Assembly (NCBI GenBank): GCA_002418285.1 | Contig: DIDT01000034.1 | Span: 1-64,000 of the forward strand | Direction: 5' to 3' | Length of the DNA stretch: 64,000 nucleotides | Source: Phycisphaerales bacterium UBA5793 | GTDB lineage: Bacteria; Planctomycetota; Phycisphaerae; Phycisphaerales; UBA5793 | Shown here: piece after piece, positions 8,677-16,663 of the stretch | Layout: each line of letters starts with the position of its first letter | Numbering within the stretch: the first letter of the stretch is position 1 | Position numbers and translations under genes: made by a program | The notes under the pieces: generated by a model | What the model saw: the letters and a program-made list of their open reading frames with translations, nothing else | The model's database searches: none | Told to the model about the DNA's origin: nothing

Positions 8677-8709
8677 AAAACCTCACCCTCCGCCGAGGGT
8701 GAGGTTTTC
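8677..8709 (+). terminator. Intrinsic terminator of the 7645 gene
   Basis: CCTCACCCT (8681-8689) pairs with AGGGTGAGG (8696-8704) around CCGCCG; an A-run precedes it and TTTTCT follows, so the stem can be extended and may work in both directions. Confidence 0.9.
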
Positions 8710-8810
8710 TGTTGAGGGGTACTCTGTCTCCTGCCGAGATGGCTCAGGAAGGTGGCAAGGGACGCGATTGATGCGATCCCGAGAGGCAAGATGGGCGTAC
8801 GCTCAGAGTC

Positions 8811-9359
8811 ATGTCCGCGGAACGTTTGCTCGACGAATACGGCAGCGCGATGTACCGATTCGCTACCTTGCGACTCGGACGGGATCATGCTGCAGAAGAC
8901 GTCGTGCAGGAGGCACTGCTCGCCGCGGCCACCGCACCACCTTGCGAGCGGAGCAAGGCCCAGGAACGGGCGTGGCTCTTCACGATTCTGCGGAACAAGG
9001 CGGTGGATCACGTCCGGCAGGAGATCCGTCGGCGAGAGGCGGAATCCGGGGCTGCGGTACTCGCGGCGCTGGGAAGCCCGGCCTGCGGGTGTCACGCCGA
9101 AGGTCCCGAGGGTCGACTCGAGGGGATCGAAGAGGATGAGAAGCGGCGGGCGCTGCGAAAGGCGATCGAGGAACTACCCGATCTGATGCGTGAGGCGTTC
9201 TGTTTTCGGGTGCTGGACGAGCTTTCGACGGATGATATCTGCAAGATTCTGGAGATTACGCCGACTAATCTCTGGACGCTTATCCACCGGGCCAAACGTC
9301 GTTTACATGTTTCACTTGGAGAGCGTTTCTCCGCATCTGCAGGGGGTCGTGAGGCTTGA
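8811..9359 (+). CDS. ECF-type RNA polymerase sigma factor
   Basis: 182 residues, the usual size for extracytoplasmic-function sigma factors, which direct RNA polymerase to a small regulon. Region 2 is at the N-terminus (MYRFATLRLGRDHAAEDVVQEALLAA, the DVVQE core contacting polymerase, then AWLFTILRNKAVDHVRQ). Region 4, a helix-turn-helix, is near residues 125-170 (AIEELPDLMREAFCFRVLDELS...DDICKILEITPTNLWTLIHRAKRRLH). The stop overlaps the TTG start of the next gene, which encodes a zinc-motif protein of the anti-sigma type, so the pair is probably translationally coupled. Its targets are unknown. The spondin-like gene just downstream is an obvious candidate because it follows in the same direction. 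Confidence 0.9.
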   Translation: MSAERLLDEYGSAMYRFATLRLGRDHAAEDVVQEALLAAATAPPCERSKAQERAWLFTILRNKAVDHVRQEIRRREAESGAAVLAALGSPACGCHAEGPEGRLEGIEEDEKRRALRKAIEELPDLMREAFCFRVLDELSTDDICKILEITPTNLWTLIHRAKRRLHVSLGERFSASAGGREA

Positions 9360-9670
9360 AGCGCGCGCTGGCCATTCTCTGGTACGTCCTGACGCTTCGA
9401 TGCGATGAAGCTGATCGCATCCGATGTTGCGCCGGCGTGGAACCGATCACGTGGTGGCAGCGTTGGGCGGAACGATTCCATCGGTTTGCGTGCGGGAGCT
9501 GTCGCCGGGCGCGTCGGGAACTGCTTGCGGTGAATGCGACGATTCGCAGCCTGGTCCATGTCGAGCGAGGCGAGGCGGAAGAGTCGCCGACCGAGCCCGG
9601 GCTTCCTGAGGAGGCGAGGGAACGCATTCGTGCAGCACTCCGTGAGGCGCGGCCGAAATCGACGGAATAA
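9356..9670 (+). CDS. Small ZAS-type (zinc) anti-sigma factor
   Basis: 104 residues. Start is TTG at 9356, overlapping the TGA stop of the sigma gene as TTGA, with AGGGGG about nine bases upstream. The motif H-x3-C-x2-C (HRFACGSC, near residue 42) with an upstream cysteine (LRCDEADRI) matches the zinc-binding anti-sigma (ZAS) fold that clamps ECF sigma factors. There is no transmembrane segment, so it would act in the cytoplasm, perhaps sensing redox or metal state through the zinc site. The C-terminal half is charged and helical. The function is inferred from the motif and gene pairing. Confidence 0.7.
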   Translation: MKRALAILWYVLTLRCDEADRIRCCAGVEPITWWQRWAERFHRFACGSCRRARRELLAVNATIRSLVHVERGEAEESPTEPGLPEEARERIRAALREARPKSTE

Positions 9671-9723
9671 AAAACCAGAATGATTCTCGGGTTTGCCTGC
9701 AAGGCAGATCGCCGTGGTGCGAC

Positions 9724-9748
9724 TAGGGGGTAGAAGTTCTCACCCCTA
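9724..9748 (+). promoter_or_regulatory. Hairpin upstream of the spondin-like gene
   Basis: TAGGGG (9724-9729) pairs with CCCCTA (9743-9748), with an inner AGA/TCT pairing, 15 bases before the GGGAG ribosome-binding site of the gene at 9776. It could be a leader hairpin or a weak terminator for the sigma/anti-sigma pair. Confidence 0.3.
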
Positions 9749-9775
9749 CTTGCACACTTGAATGGGAGATCCAAC

Positions 9776-10621
9776 ATGGTCAATCAATGCACCCAAATAG
9801 CTATCGGTGCGCTCCTGGTTTCTGGTACGGTTCTTGGAACTGGCGCAACTCGTACATTCGGCGACGAGATTCGCGTCACAATCGACAACATGAACAGCAG
9901 CGAGGGCTTCTTCTTCACGCCGGTCTGGCTCTCGGCGCAGGATGGCTCGTTCGACATGTACGATCGCGGCACGTTGTCGCAACCCAACTGGCCGGGCATG
10001 ACCGCCATCGCGGAGAACGGCAACACAGGGCCGCTCGACGCGGCCTTTCACGCGTGCGGTGCCGGCATGGCGGGCGGCCAATCGATGGTTGTAACAGCAA
10101 ACACCATTGGGCCGCCAGTCTTCAACCCGGGCGAGTCATCGACGGTGATGTTCGACATCGGCGATCCGACCGTGAACCGCTACCTGAGCTACGCGTCGAT
10201 GGTCATCCCGAGCAACGACCTGTTCTTTGGCAACGACGACCCGACGGCGCACGAACTCTTCGACGTGAACGGTCACTTCAACGGGCCGATGGAGATTCTT
10301 ATCTTCGGTAGCATGGTCAACGACAATGGCACCGAAGTGAACAACGCGTATGGCGACGCGGCCTTTTCACTCAACGACGGCCAGGCGATGCCCGAGTACA
10401 ACCCCATTCGCGCGTTCTTTACCGATCCCGGTGATGCGGACTATCTGGCGAGCTTCCTGGGCACGCAGACGGCCAGCATGGACACAATCAACTCGGTGTT
10501 CGGCCCGCAGGATGTCATCGCGCGAATCCGCATTGATCAAATCCCCGCGCCGGGGAGTCTCGCTTTCCTGATGGTGGGCGGATTGGCCGCCAGCGGCCGA
10601 CGACGCCGTCGGATGACGTAA
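9776..10621 (+). CDS. Spondin-domain protein with PEP-CTERM sorting signal
   Basis: 281 residues from ATG at 9776 (GGGAG seven bases upstream; the ATG at 9758 lacks such a site). A signal peptide is followed by a spondin-N-like domain: IRVTIDNMNSSEGFFFTPVW, then AQDGSFDMYDRG, MTAIAENGN and later NDLFFGNDDP. In bacteria this domain occurs on secreted surface proteins. The C-terminus is a PEP-CTERM type signal: PAPGS, a hydrophobic helix (LAFLMVGGLAAS), then an arginine cluster (GRRRRRMT). This predicts processing by an exosortase-like system elsewhere in the genome. It lies downstream of the sigma/anti-sigma pair and ends in a strong terminator. The binding partner is unknown. Confidence 0.8.
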   Translation: MVNQCTQIAIGALLVSGTVLGTGATRTFGDEIRVTIDNMNSSEGFFFTPVWLSAQDGSFDMYDRGTLSQPNWPGMTAIAENGNTGPLDAAFHACGAGMAGGQSMVVTANTIGPPVFNPGESSTVMFDIGDPTVNRYLSYASMVIPSNDLFFGNDDPTAHELFDVNGHFNGPMEILIFGSMVNDNGTEVNNAYGDAAFSLNDGQAMPEYNPIRAFFTDPGDADYLASFLGTQTASMDTINSVFGPQDVIARIRIDQIPAPGSLAFLMVGGLAASGRRRRRMT

Positions 10622-10655
10622 GCCCCCTTCCGACTGCACTCACCATCGACTTCCG

Positions 10656-10706
10656 AACCGATGCCTCACGACGCGCTGCGGCGCCTTGGCGGGGCATCGG
10701 TTTTTG
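10656..10706 (+). terminator. Terminator between convergent genes
   Basis: AACCGATGCC (10656-10665) pairs with GGCATCGGTT (10693-10702), followed by TTTTTGTT. The 27-base loop is itself GC-rich. It ends the gene at 9776, and lies just beyond the stop of the minus-strand gene at 10716. Confidence 0.8.
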
Positions 10707-10715
10707 TTGAGACGA

Positions 10716-13700
10716 TCAGGGGATATCGGCGCCGTCGAGCAGCGGCCTGATCTCCGGAGTTCGCAGTGCGGCGTCAAGTTCGGCGATACTCTGCTCGATC
10801 TTGTTGATGGCCGCAGAGTAGTAGTGCTCGGTGTGAAAGAAGAGACGTGCGACATCGGCATCAAGGATGTTTGCCTGACCCGCCTTGGTTTCGGGCATCA
10901 TCAGGACCTTGCCGACGCTGAAGTTTGCCAGGGTGCTCTGGCTCCGGCCGCCGTTGGCCGCAATGACCTTCTTGAGCATGATCGCGCGTCGAAGTCGCAC
11001 GAGGTCGGACTCGTCGTTGAGGACAATGCTGAACTGCTTGCGCCCATCAGGAAGCGGCTGATTGAGTTCCCAGAGCAACTTGCCCCAGGTTTTCCGGTCG
11101 CGGCAGTCGTACATGGCAACTTCGGGAATCGGCTCGGTACCGAGATGGAGCGGATCGTCGGATTCGCGGTCGTAGTGGAAGGTGAAGACCAGTGCTTTGT
11201 CCGGGTTGCGTGCGAAGAAGGACTTCGCGTCGGTTCCCCCACCCAGACGCGACATGGTGTGTTCCATGAACTGGACCGAGTAGCCACCAAACTGTTCGGA
11301 TTCGAGGAAGATGATGCGATCGTCCTGGATCTGCCGGGACAGATCGTGATCGCTTCCGGGGACATCGAGTCGCTTGATGAGTTCATAGATCATGCGGTGG
11401 ACGAGAATGTCCTCGCCGGGAATGCGTCCGAGAATGAACTCACTAAATGGCTCGACCTCGGTGAGGCGGGCATCGTGTCGAACCGCCATCGCCGCCAGTT
11501 TGCTGTAGGTGACGATGCGCTGATTCTCGGGAAGGAAGCGCAGGTCAAACACATCCTCGGAACGCAGGCGGTAGGAATCGCGGAACAACTGGTTTCCGAA
11601 ACTGTCAAACAGATCGTCGTCCTTGGGCATGGGGCCCGCGACGTAGATATCTTCGGGCAGGACGTAGGGCGTGAGCACGATGATCACTTCGCGCTTGAGG
11701 CGTTCGGTCTTTTCGGCGCGGAAGAACATGCCAATGAGCGGCAGATCGCCAAGCAGCGGAACCTTGTCCTTGGTCACGGTGAGATCCCGACTGACGAGAC
11801 CACCGATGATGAAGGGGGTGTTGTTCTCGATGCGTGCATAAGTCTGAACGCGACGGGTCGAAATCGTCGGCGCCGCGGCGAGCAACTCTCCATCGGTTGA
11901 TCGAATTTCGAGATCGCGTCCCGGAACGACGGCCGAGACGATCGTGTCGATCAACATGCTAATTTCGTCGGCGCGTTCGGTGATGCGGGGCCGAACGTTG
12001 AGGAGAATCCCGGTCGGGATGTACTGAAAGTTGAAGGAGAGTTTGTTGGAGCCGGTGTTGGTGCCTTCCTGGCTCGTGGCGATGGGAATGTCTTCGCCGA
12101 CGCGAATGGTGGCCTGGCGGTTATCGATGGTGAGCACGCTTGGGCGGGAGAGGATCTCCGCTTTGCCCTCGCGGACCAGCGCGCGGATCCTCGCCGACCA
12201 ATCCCGTGGGACATCTCGCGAATCAACGCGAGAGAAGTCCAGCGTGTCGATCAGTCCCCCGGCAACGAGCTTGCCCAGGAGCAAATCAATCGGGCCTTCG
12301 CGGAATTGCCACTCGATTCCGAGGTCGTCGAGGCCATCCTGACTGATCTCCAGCACCATACCTTCGACGAAAATCTGTCGCGCGGGGCGATCAATGTACT
12401 CGTTGAGCAGGTTGCGGACGCGAGCAAGCTGGCCCGGGTTGGCGGGGCTGTACAAGACGAGCAGGCGCGAGGTGGGCGAGGCGACGAGATCGGCTCCGAG
12501 CGGCGTTGCGGTGTTGGGTAGAACGGTGACGCCAAAGGTGCCTTTGGCCGCTCCAGAATCGCCGACCAGTGCCATTTGCTCAGCCGTGGGCGCGGGCATC
12601 GCGATGACCAACGGAAGTGTGGCGTATTCGATCTGCTTCGGCACTTGAGAAGCATCGCTGATGACGTTGATGCCGAGTCCCTGCAGTGCCGCGAGAGCGC
12701 CTTTGGTGTCGATGTAGCTGAGCTGGATGACTGACCGATCCAGGTCTTCATGTGTCAGATTGCTGCGCATCTGATTGAGACCGGCGACCAGCGCTTCCAC
12801 GCGCGTTTGCACCTGCGCCAAATCAGTGTTGGCCACCCAGGCCGCTTCGCTCGACGGGCGCTGCAGCCCGATGGACCACAGTTGCGGGGGCTGGGAAAGA
12901 GAGGTTCGATAGCCTAATACAAGCAGGGACTTCACGCCGTCGGGTGTTGATCGCTGAAGAAAGACCAGATTGACGATGCTGTCTGGCAGTGGCGGCAGTG
13001 ACTCAACGACGTCGCGAGGCACTTGCTGGTATCCCAATTCGGTCTGCAAACTGACCGACAAACTGCCCACTATCTCGCCGAGTTCAGTTGTGCTGAGTTT
13101 GGGCAAGGTGATGAGTCGGCCCGAGTCTGGAGGCAGGCCAGGCGCCGCCGCAGCATCGGGCTGCCGGGCGACTTCGGTCTTGCGTTCTGTCAGCGAAACT
13201 TCGCCGGGTGTATTGGTGTCACTCACGAGTGAGTGGGCGAACGCGATCTGCTCGCGCGAAGGCGCCAACTGGCCGTTGGAGCGGGAAGTAATGGGCTGTT
13301 GTGCTGCGAGCCTGTTTTCCGTACGATCAATCGAGGCTCGGAGTTGCAGCGCCTCGTCTTCCTTCGGATCAGTGACGAGCAACCCGCCCGTAGCTCGCGC
13401 CGACTCTACGCCATAGGAGCGGGTCGAGTTACTCTCGGAGACGCAGCCGGGGTATGACATGGTCGCGACGGTGCAGGCGATGGCGAGCATCGGCGTGATG
13501 ATGGATCGGGGGACCTGGAAGTGCGGCTTGGTTTCCACGTTGACCCTCTGTTCGTCGGGTGCTTCGGGAGTGGGTTGGGGTGACCCGTTTGTCACCTCGG
13601 GCTTCTCCGTCTCACTCTTGCCGTCGCGGACCGGGCTGACGAGCTTTTCAGGCACTGTCGGCCGGACCGCAGCATCATTGGCTCCTCGCAGCGGCGTCTC

Positions 13701-15437
13701 TTTGAGATCGAGCAGCGCCGATTCACCGGGGGGGCCGTCAAACTCGATCCGGCCGTCGCGGATGACGACGACGCGGTCGGCCAACTCAAGCAACTCGGGC
13801 TTGTGGGTGATCATGATGATCGTGCGGTTGCGCAGTCGAGCGTAGATCGACTTGAGAATCGCAACTGAAGACCGGTTGTCGATGGATGCGGCCGCTTCAT
13901 CGAGGACGAGTATCAGTGGGTTCTTCAGCAGAGCTCGCGCGATATTGATCCGTTGCCGCTCGCCGCGCGAGAGATCGCTTCCATTGGGACCGATGCGGCT
14001 GTCATAGCCATCGGGTCGTTTCTCGATAAAGCGATCCGCTCCGGTGAGGCGACAGACGTCGGCCAATTCCTCCTGAAGCGCATCAGGTCGGGCGTAGCGC
14101 AGATTCTCCGAGATCGACGCGTCGAACAGGAAGACTTCCTGAAAGGCGATGCCAATGGCGCTGCGAAGCTTGCCGATCGGAATGGAGCGAACATCATGGC
14201 CATCGATGAGCACCTGGCCGGACGTGGGATCGACGAAGCGGGGCAGGAGGTTGAGCAACGTGCTTTTTCCTGAACCGCTGGGGCCGGAGATGGCCACGCG
14301 CTCGCCAGGCCTGATGGAGAGGCTGATGTTCTTGAGGATGGTCCTGCCGTGACCGAAGGCGAATGAAGCGTTGCGGAACTCGATGGCCCCCAGGAGTGGC
14401 GCTTCGGTGGGCGTCATGCCGGATGGCGCCGAATCGGATTCAGCGTCCGGCTGGTGGAGCATCTCGAAGACGCGGTCGATGCAGGCGGTGGTCTTGGAGA
14501 GGTGGCTGGTGCCGCTGATGACTTCCTGCATGGCGGGGTAGAGCATGCCGACGTAGCCGAAGAACATGATGAAGGTGCCGCCGGTCATGTGTCCCTTCAT
14601 GACCTGCCAGGCGCCAAAGCCGAAGAGAAAGACGGTGCCCACGCCGACGAAGAGATCGCCGACGACCTTCTGCATGAACTCGTAGCGCTGGGTGCCAATC
14701 TGGCTGTGGCGGCTGGCGTCGATGGCGCGGTGGAAGTGAGCCTTTTCGCGGCCCTCGCCGGTGAAGCCCTTGACCACTTCGACGCCGAGGTATTTTTCGA
14801 TGACATTGCCGTAGGCGGCGGCGATGTTTTCCTGCGCTTCGGAGTGACGCCGCTTGATGGGTCGCTTGAAGAACCAGTAGGTGCCGAAGTGCAGAGGCAG
14901 GACGACGGAACTCGCCAGGGCGAGGCGCCAGTTCACGGCATAGAGGATGATGAGGAGCACCTGCGCCATGAGCAGGTTGAGCAGCAGGGTCGGCAGTTTG
15001 TCCTGGATAAAGAACTGGATCTTGAATGTGTCGTCGAGCAGGCGCGAGCCGACCTTGCCGGGCTGCTGGGCCTTGTAGAAGCGCAGGCTGAGCTGCTGGA
15101 GGTATTCGAAGAGGCGCTTTCGCATGGAGAAGCAGACATCTTCGCTGACGCGGACGGCGAGCATGCGGCTGGGATAGAAGAGCGCATTGCGGACGACGTA
15201 GATGAGGCCGAGCAGCGGGAGGATGGCCCAGAGCAGGGCCCAGTTGCCGCCGCTGCCGTCTTCGTGAGGGAAGACATCATCGATGAGCAGTTTGACGGAG
15301 TAGGGCAGAACCAGGTTGGTGGCGACGAGCAGCGAAAGCAGGACGACGACGAGACCGAGGCGCTTGGCGTGGGGGCGAAGCAGATCGGTCAGGCGACCGC
15401 CTCCCATGTCCAGTGCTTTCTCGGGCTCGTGGGTCAT
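10716..15437 (-). CDS. ABC exporter-secretin fusion protein
   Basis: 1573 residues in one frame from ATG at 15437 (MTHEPEK; ribosome-binding site weak). Residues ~20-310 are an MsbA/type-I-like six-helix membrane domain. Residues ~350-570 are the ATPase, with Walker A GPSGSGKST (385-393), signature LSRGERQR (489-496), Walker B LILVLDE (508-514) and switch histidine in ITHK. A Pro/Glu-rich linker (~575-640) leads to one hydrophobic segment (IITPMLAIACTVATMSYPGC, ~646-665). Then come a periplasmic-type region and a secretin core (~1020-1250: FVEGMVLEISQDGLDDLGIEW, EILSRPSVLTIDNRQATI, VPLLGDLPLIGMFF, VIIVLTPYVLPE). The last ~320 residues are unassigned. Topology fits: ATPase inside, one crossing, secretin facing the outer membrane. 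Alternatively a secretin lipoprotein is also made from an internal GTG at 13538, which has AGAGGG upstream. Each half is certain; the working unit is inferred. Confidence 0.8.
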   Translation of the reverse strand: MTHEPEKALDMGGGRLTDLLRPHAKRLGLVVVLLSLLVATNLVLPYSVKLLIDDVFPHEDGSGGNWALLWAILPLLGLIYVVRNALFYPSRMLAVRVSEDVCFSMRKRLFEYLQQLSLRFYKAQQPGKVGSRLLDDTFKIQFFIQDKLPTLLLNLLMAQVLLIILYAVNWRLALASSVVLPLHFGTYWFFKRPIKRRHSEAQENIAAAYGNVIEKYLGVEVVKGFTGEGREKAHFHRAIDASRHSQIGTQRYEFMQKVVGDLFVGVGTVFLFGFGAWQVMKGHMTGGTFIMFFGYVGMLYPAMQEVISGTSHLSKTTACIDRVFEMLHQPDAESDSAPSGMTPTEAPLLGAIEFRNASFAFGHGRTILKNISLSIRPGERVAISGPSGSGKSTLLNLLPRFVDPTSGQVLIDGHDVRSIPIGKLRSAIGIAFQEVFLFDASISENLRYARPDALQEELADVCRLTGADRFIEKRPDGYDSRIGPNGSDLSRGERQRINIARALLKNPLILVLDEAAASIDNRSSVAILKSIYARLRNRTIIMITHKPELLELADRVVVIRDGRIEFDGPPGESALLDLKETPLRGANDAAVRPTVPEKLVSPVRDGKSETEKPEVTNGSPQPTPEAPDEQRVNVETKPHFQVPRSIITPMLAIACTVATMSYPGCVSESNSTRSYGVESARATGGLLVTDPKEDEALQLRASIDRTENRLAAQQPITSRSNGQLAPSREQIAFAHSLVSDTNTPGEVSLTERKTEVARQPDAAAAPGLPPDSGRLITLPKLSTTELGEIVGSLSVSLQTELGYQQVPRDVVESLPPLPDSIVNLVFLQRSTPDGVKSLLVLGYRTSLSQPPQLWSIGLQRPSSEAAWVANTDLAQVQTRVEALVAGLNQMRSNLTHEDLDRSVIQLSYIDTKGALAALQGLGINVISDASQVPKQIEYATLPLVIAMPAPTAEQMALVGDSGAAKGTFGVTVLPNTATPLGADLVASPTSRLLVLYSPANPGQLARVRNLLNEYIDRPARQIFVEGMVLEISQDGLDDLGIEWQFREGPIDLLLGKLVAGGLIDTLDFSRVDSRDVPRDWSARIRALVREGKAEILSRPSVLTIDNRQATIRVGEDIPIATSQEGTNTGSNKLSFNFQYIPTGILLNVRPRITERADEISMLIDTIVSAVVPGRDLEIRSTDGELLAAAPTISTRRVQTYARIENNTPFIIGGLVSRDLTVTKDKVPLLGDLPLIGMFFRAEKTERLKREVIIVLTPYVLPEDIYVAGPMPKDDDLFDSFGNQLFRDSYRLRSEDVFDLRFLPENQRIVTYSKLAAMAVRHDARLTEVEPFSEFILGRIPGEDILVHRMIYELIKRLDVPGSDHDLSRQIQDDRIIFLESEQFGGYSVQFMEHTMSRLGGGTDAKSFFARNPDKALVFTFHYDRESDDPLHLGTEPIPEVAMYDCRDRKTWGKLLWELNQPLPDGRKQFSIVLNDESDLVRLRRAIMLKKVIAANGGRSQSTLANFSVGKVLMMPETKAGQANILDADVARLFFHTEHYYSAAINKIEQSIAELDAALRTPEIRPLLDGADIP

Positions 15438-15721
15438 GTTCTGCTGTACATCCTTGCGAACGACTCGCGGCGCATCGGCATCAGGTTGGTACCACTCCCG
15501 GCGAACAGCCGAACGGCTGCCCGCAATAGACCACTGGCGCCGACCGCCAAACCCACGCGTCGAGGCAGGTTTGCCTCCCACCGAAGCGGCGGGGTATGTC
15601 GTCTATCGGCGTTGTGCCACTCCTTCCCATAGTAGTTGCACCGCGGCCTCTCTGCGCAGGTCCGCCCGGGAATCAAACTCCGAATACCACTCTGAGGGAG
15701 CAGATCGGGGACCCGACCCCC

Positions 15722-16561
15722 ATGCTGTCCATACACTGGTGGGCCCCCGAGGAGTCCGATACCGTGACCCACCCCGACGCCCACCTGGACGAAGCGACAC
15801 TCACTGCTCTGCACAGCGCGGAGCAGCGCCGGCAGGTGCTGTTCATGATTCTCGGCGGCGTGTTTCTCGGCAACGCGCTGATCGCCGAGATGGTCGGCGG
15901 CAAACTGTTTGAAGTGCACACGCCGTGGCATGATTTCACGCTGAGTTGTGGTGTCATCATCTGGCCTGTCGTCTTCGTTACTTCGGACATCATCAATGAG
16001 TACTTCGGCCGGGCGGGGGTGAAGCGACTGAGTCTGCTGGCTGCGGCGGTGATTGCCTACGCGTTTTTTGCGGTTTGGTTGTGCCAATTTGTCACGGCGC
16101 CGGATTATTCGCCGATTGACGATGCGTCATTTGCCCGCGTGTTTCTTCAGTCGCAGTGGATCATCGTGGGCTCGATCTCGGCGTTTCTACTCGGCCAGTT
16201 CATTGATGTGGCTGTGTTCTGGATCGTGCGGCGTCGCACGGGGCATCGATACCTCTGGCTGCGGGCAACGGGTTCGACGCTGGTGAGCCAGTGCATCGAT
16301 ACGTTTGTCGTGGGATTCATCGGCTTGTACCTGCCGTGGAAGCTGGGGTATTCGAAGTCTGAGGGGGACTTCACGTTTCTCACGTATCTCAATACCTCGA
16401 CGAGCGGGTACATCTTCAAGTTTGTCATCGCCATCGGGGTCACCCCGGCGTTGTACATCGTCCACTACTTCATTGATCGCTACCTTGGCCACGCGGCGGA
16501 TCGGATCATCGAGACCGTCGCGGGAACGGAAGGGGCAGCCGATGCTGAAGTGGGCGGTTAA
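15722..16561 (+). CDS. yhhQ: Queuosine precursor transporter, YhhQ family
   Basis: 279 residues from ATG at 15722; the upstream reading to 15596 is proline-rich and lacks membrane character. The protein has about six hydrophobic segments and family landmarks: VFLGNALIAEMVGGKLFEV, ITSDIINEYFGRAGVKR-like VTSDIINEYFGRAGVKR, LGQFIDVAVFWIVRRRTGHRYLWLRATGSTLVSQCIDTF and YIFKFVIAIGVTPALYIVHY. The family imports queuine/preQ precursors across the inner membrane for tRNA queuosine modification. It is divergent from the ABC-secretin gene, with a 284-base gap between them, and is followed by the fused protease. No queuosine biosynthesis gene is present in this window. Confidence 0.88.
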   Translation: MLSIHWWAPEESDTVTHPDAHLDEATLTALHSAEQRRQVLFMILGGVFLGNALIAEMVGGKLFEVHTPWHDFTLSCGVIIWPVVFVTSDIINEYFGRAGVKRLSLLAAAVIAYAFFAVWLCQFVTAPDYSPIDDASFARVFLQSQWIIVGSISAFLLGQFIDVAVFWIVRRRTGHRYLWLRATGSTLVSQCIDTFVVGFIGLYLPWKLGYSKSEGDFTFLTYLNTSTSGYIFKFVIAIGVTPALYIVHYFIDRYLGHAADRIIETVAGTEGAADAEVGG

Positions 16562-16663
16562 GAATTGAACCGTCCAGCCGGCCGGCAAGGGCTGATCGGC
16601 TGGCACGAGGATGATCGGTTGATCATCGGGGTTGGATGTCTTCTACCAGTTCGGAGTTGCCTG

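Noticed and set aside
10686..11900. Long open frames antisense to the ABC-secretin gene (10686-11900 and 14454-15632, plus strand)
   Set aside because: They lie wholly opposite a gene with unmistakable motifs, have shadow composition (repeated acidic/valine strings) and lack ribosome-binding sites; long antisense frames are expected in GC-rich DNA.
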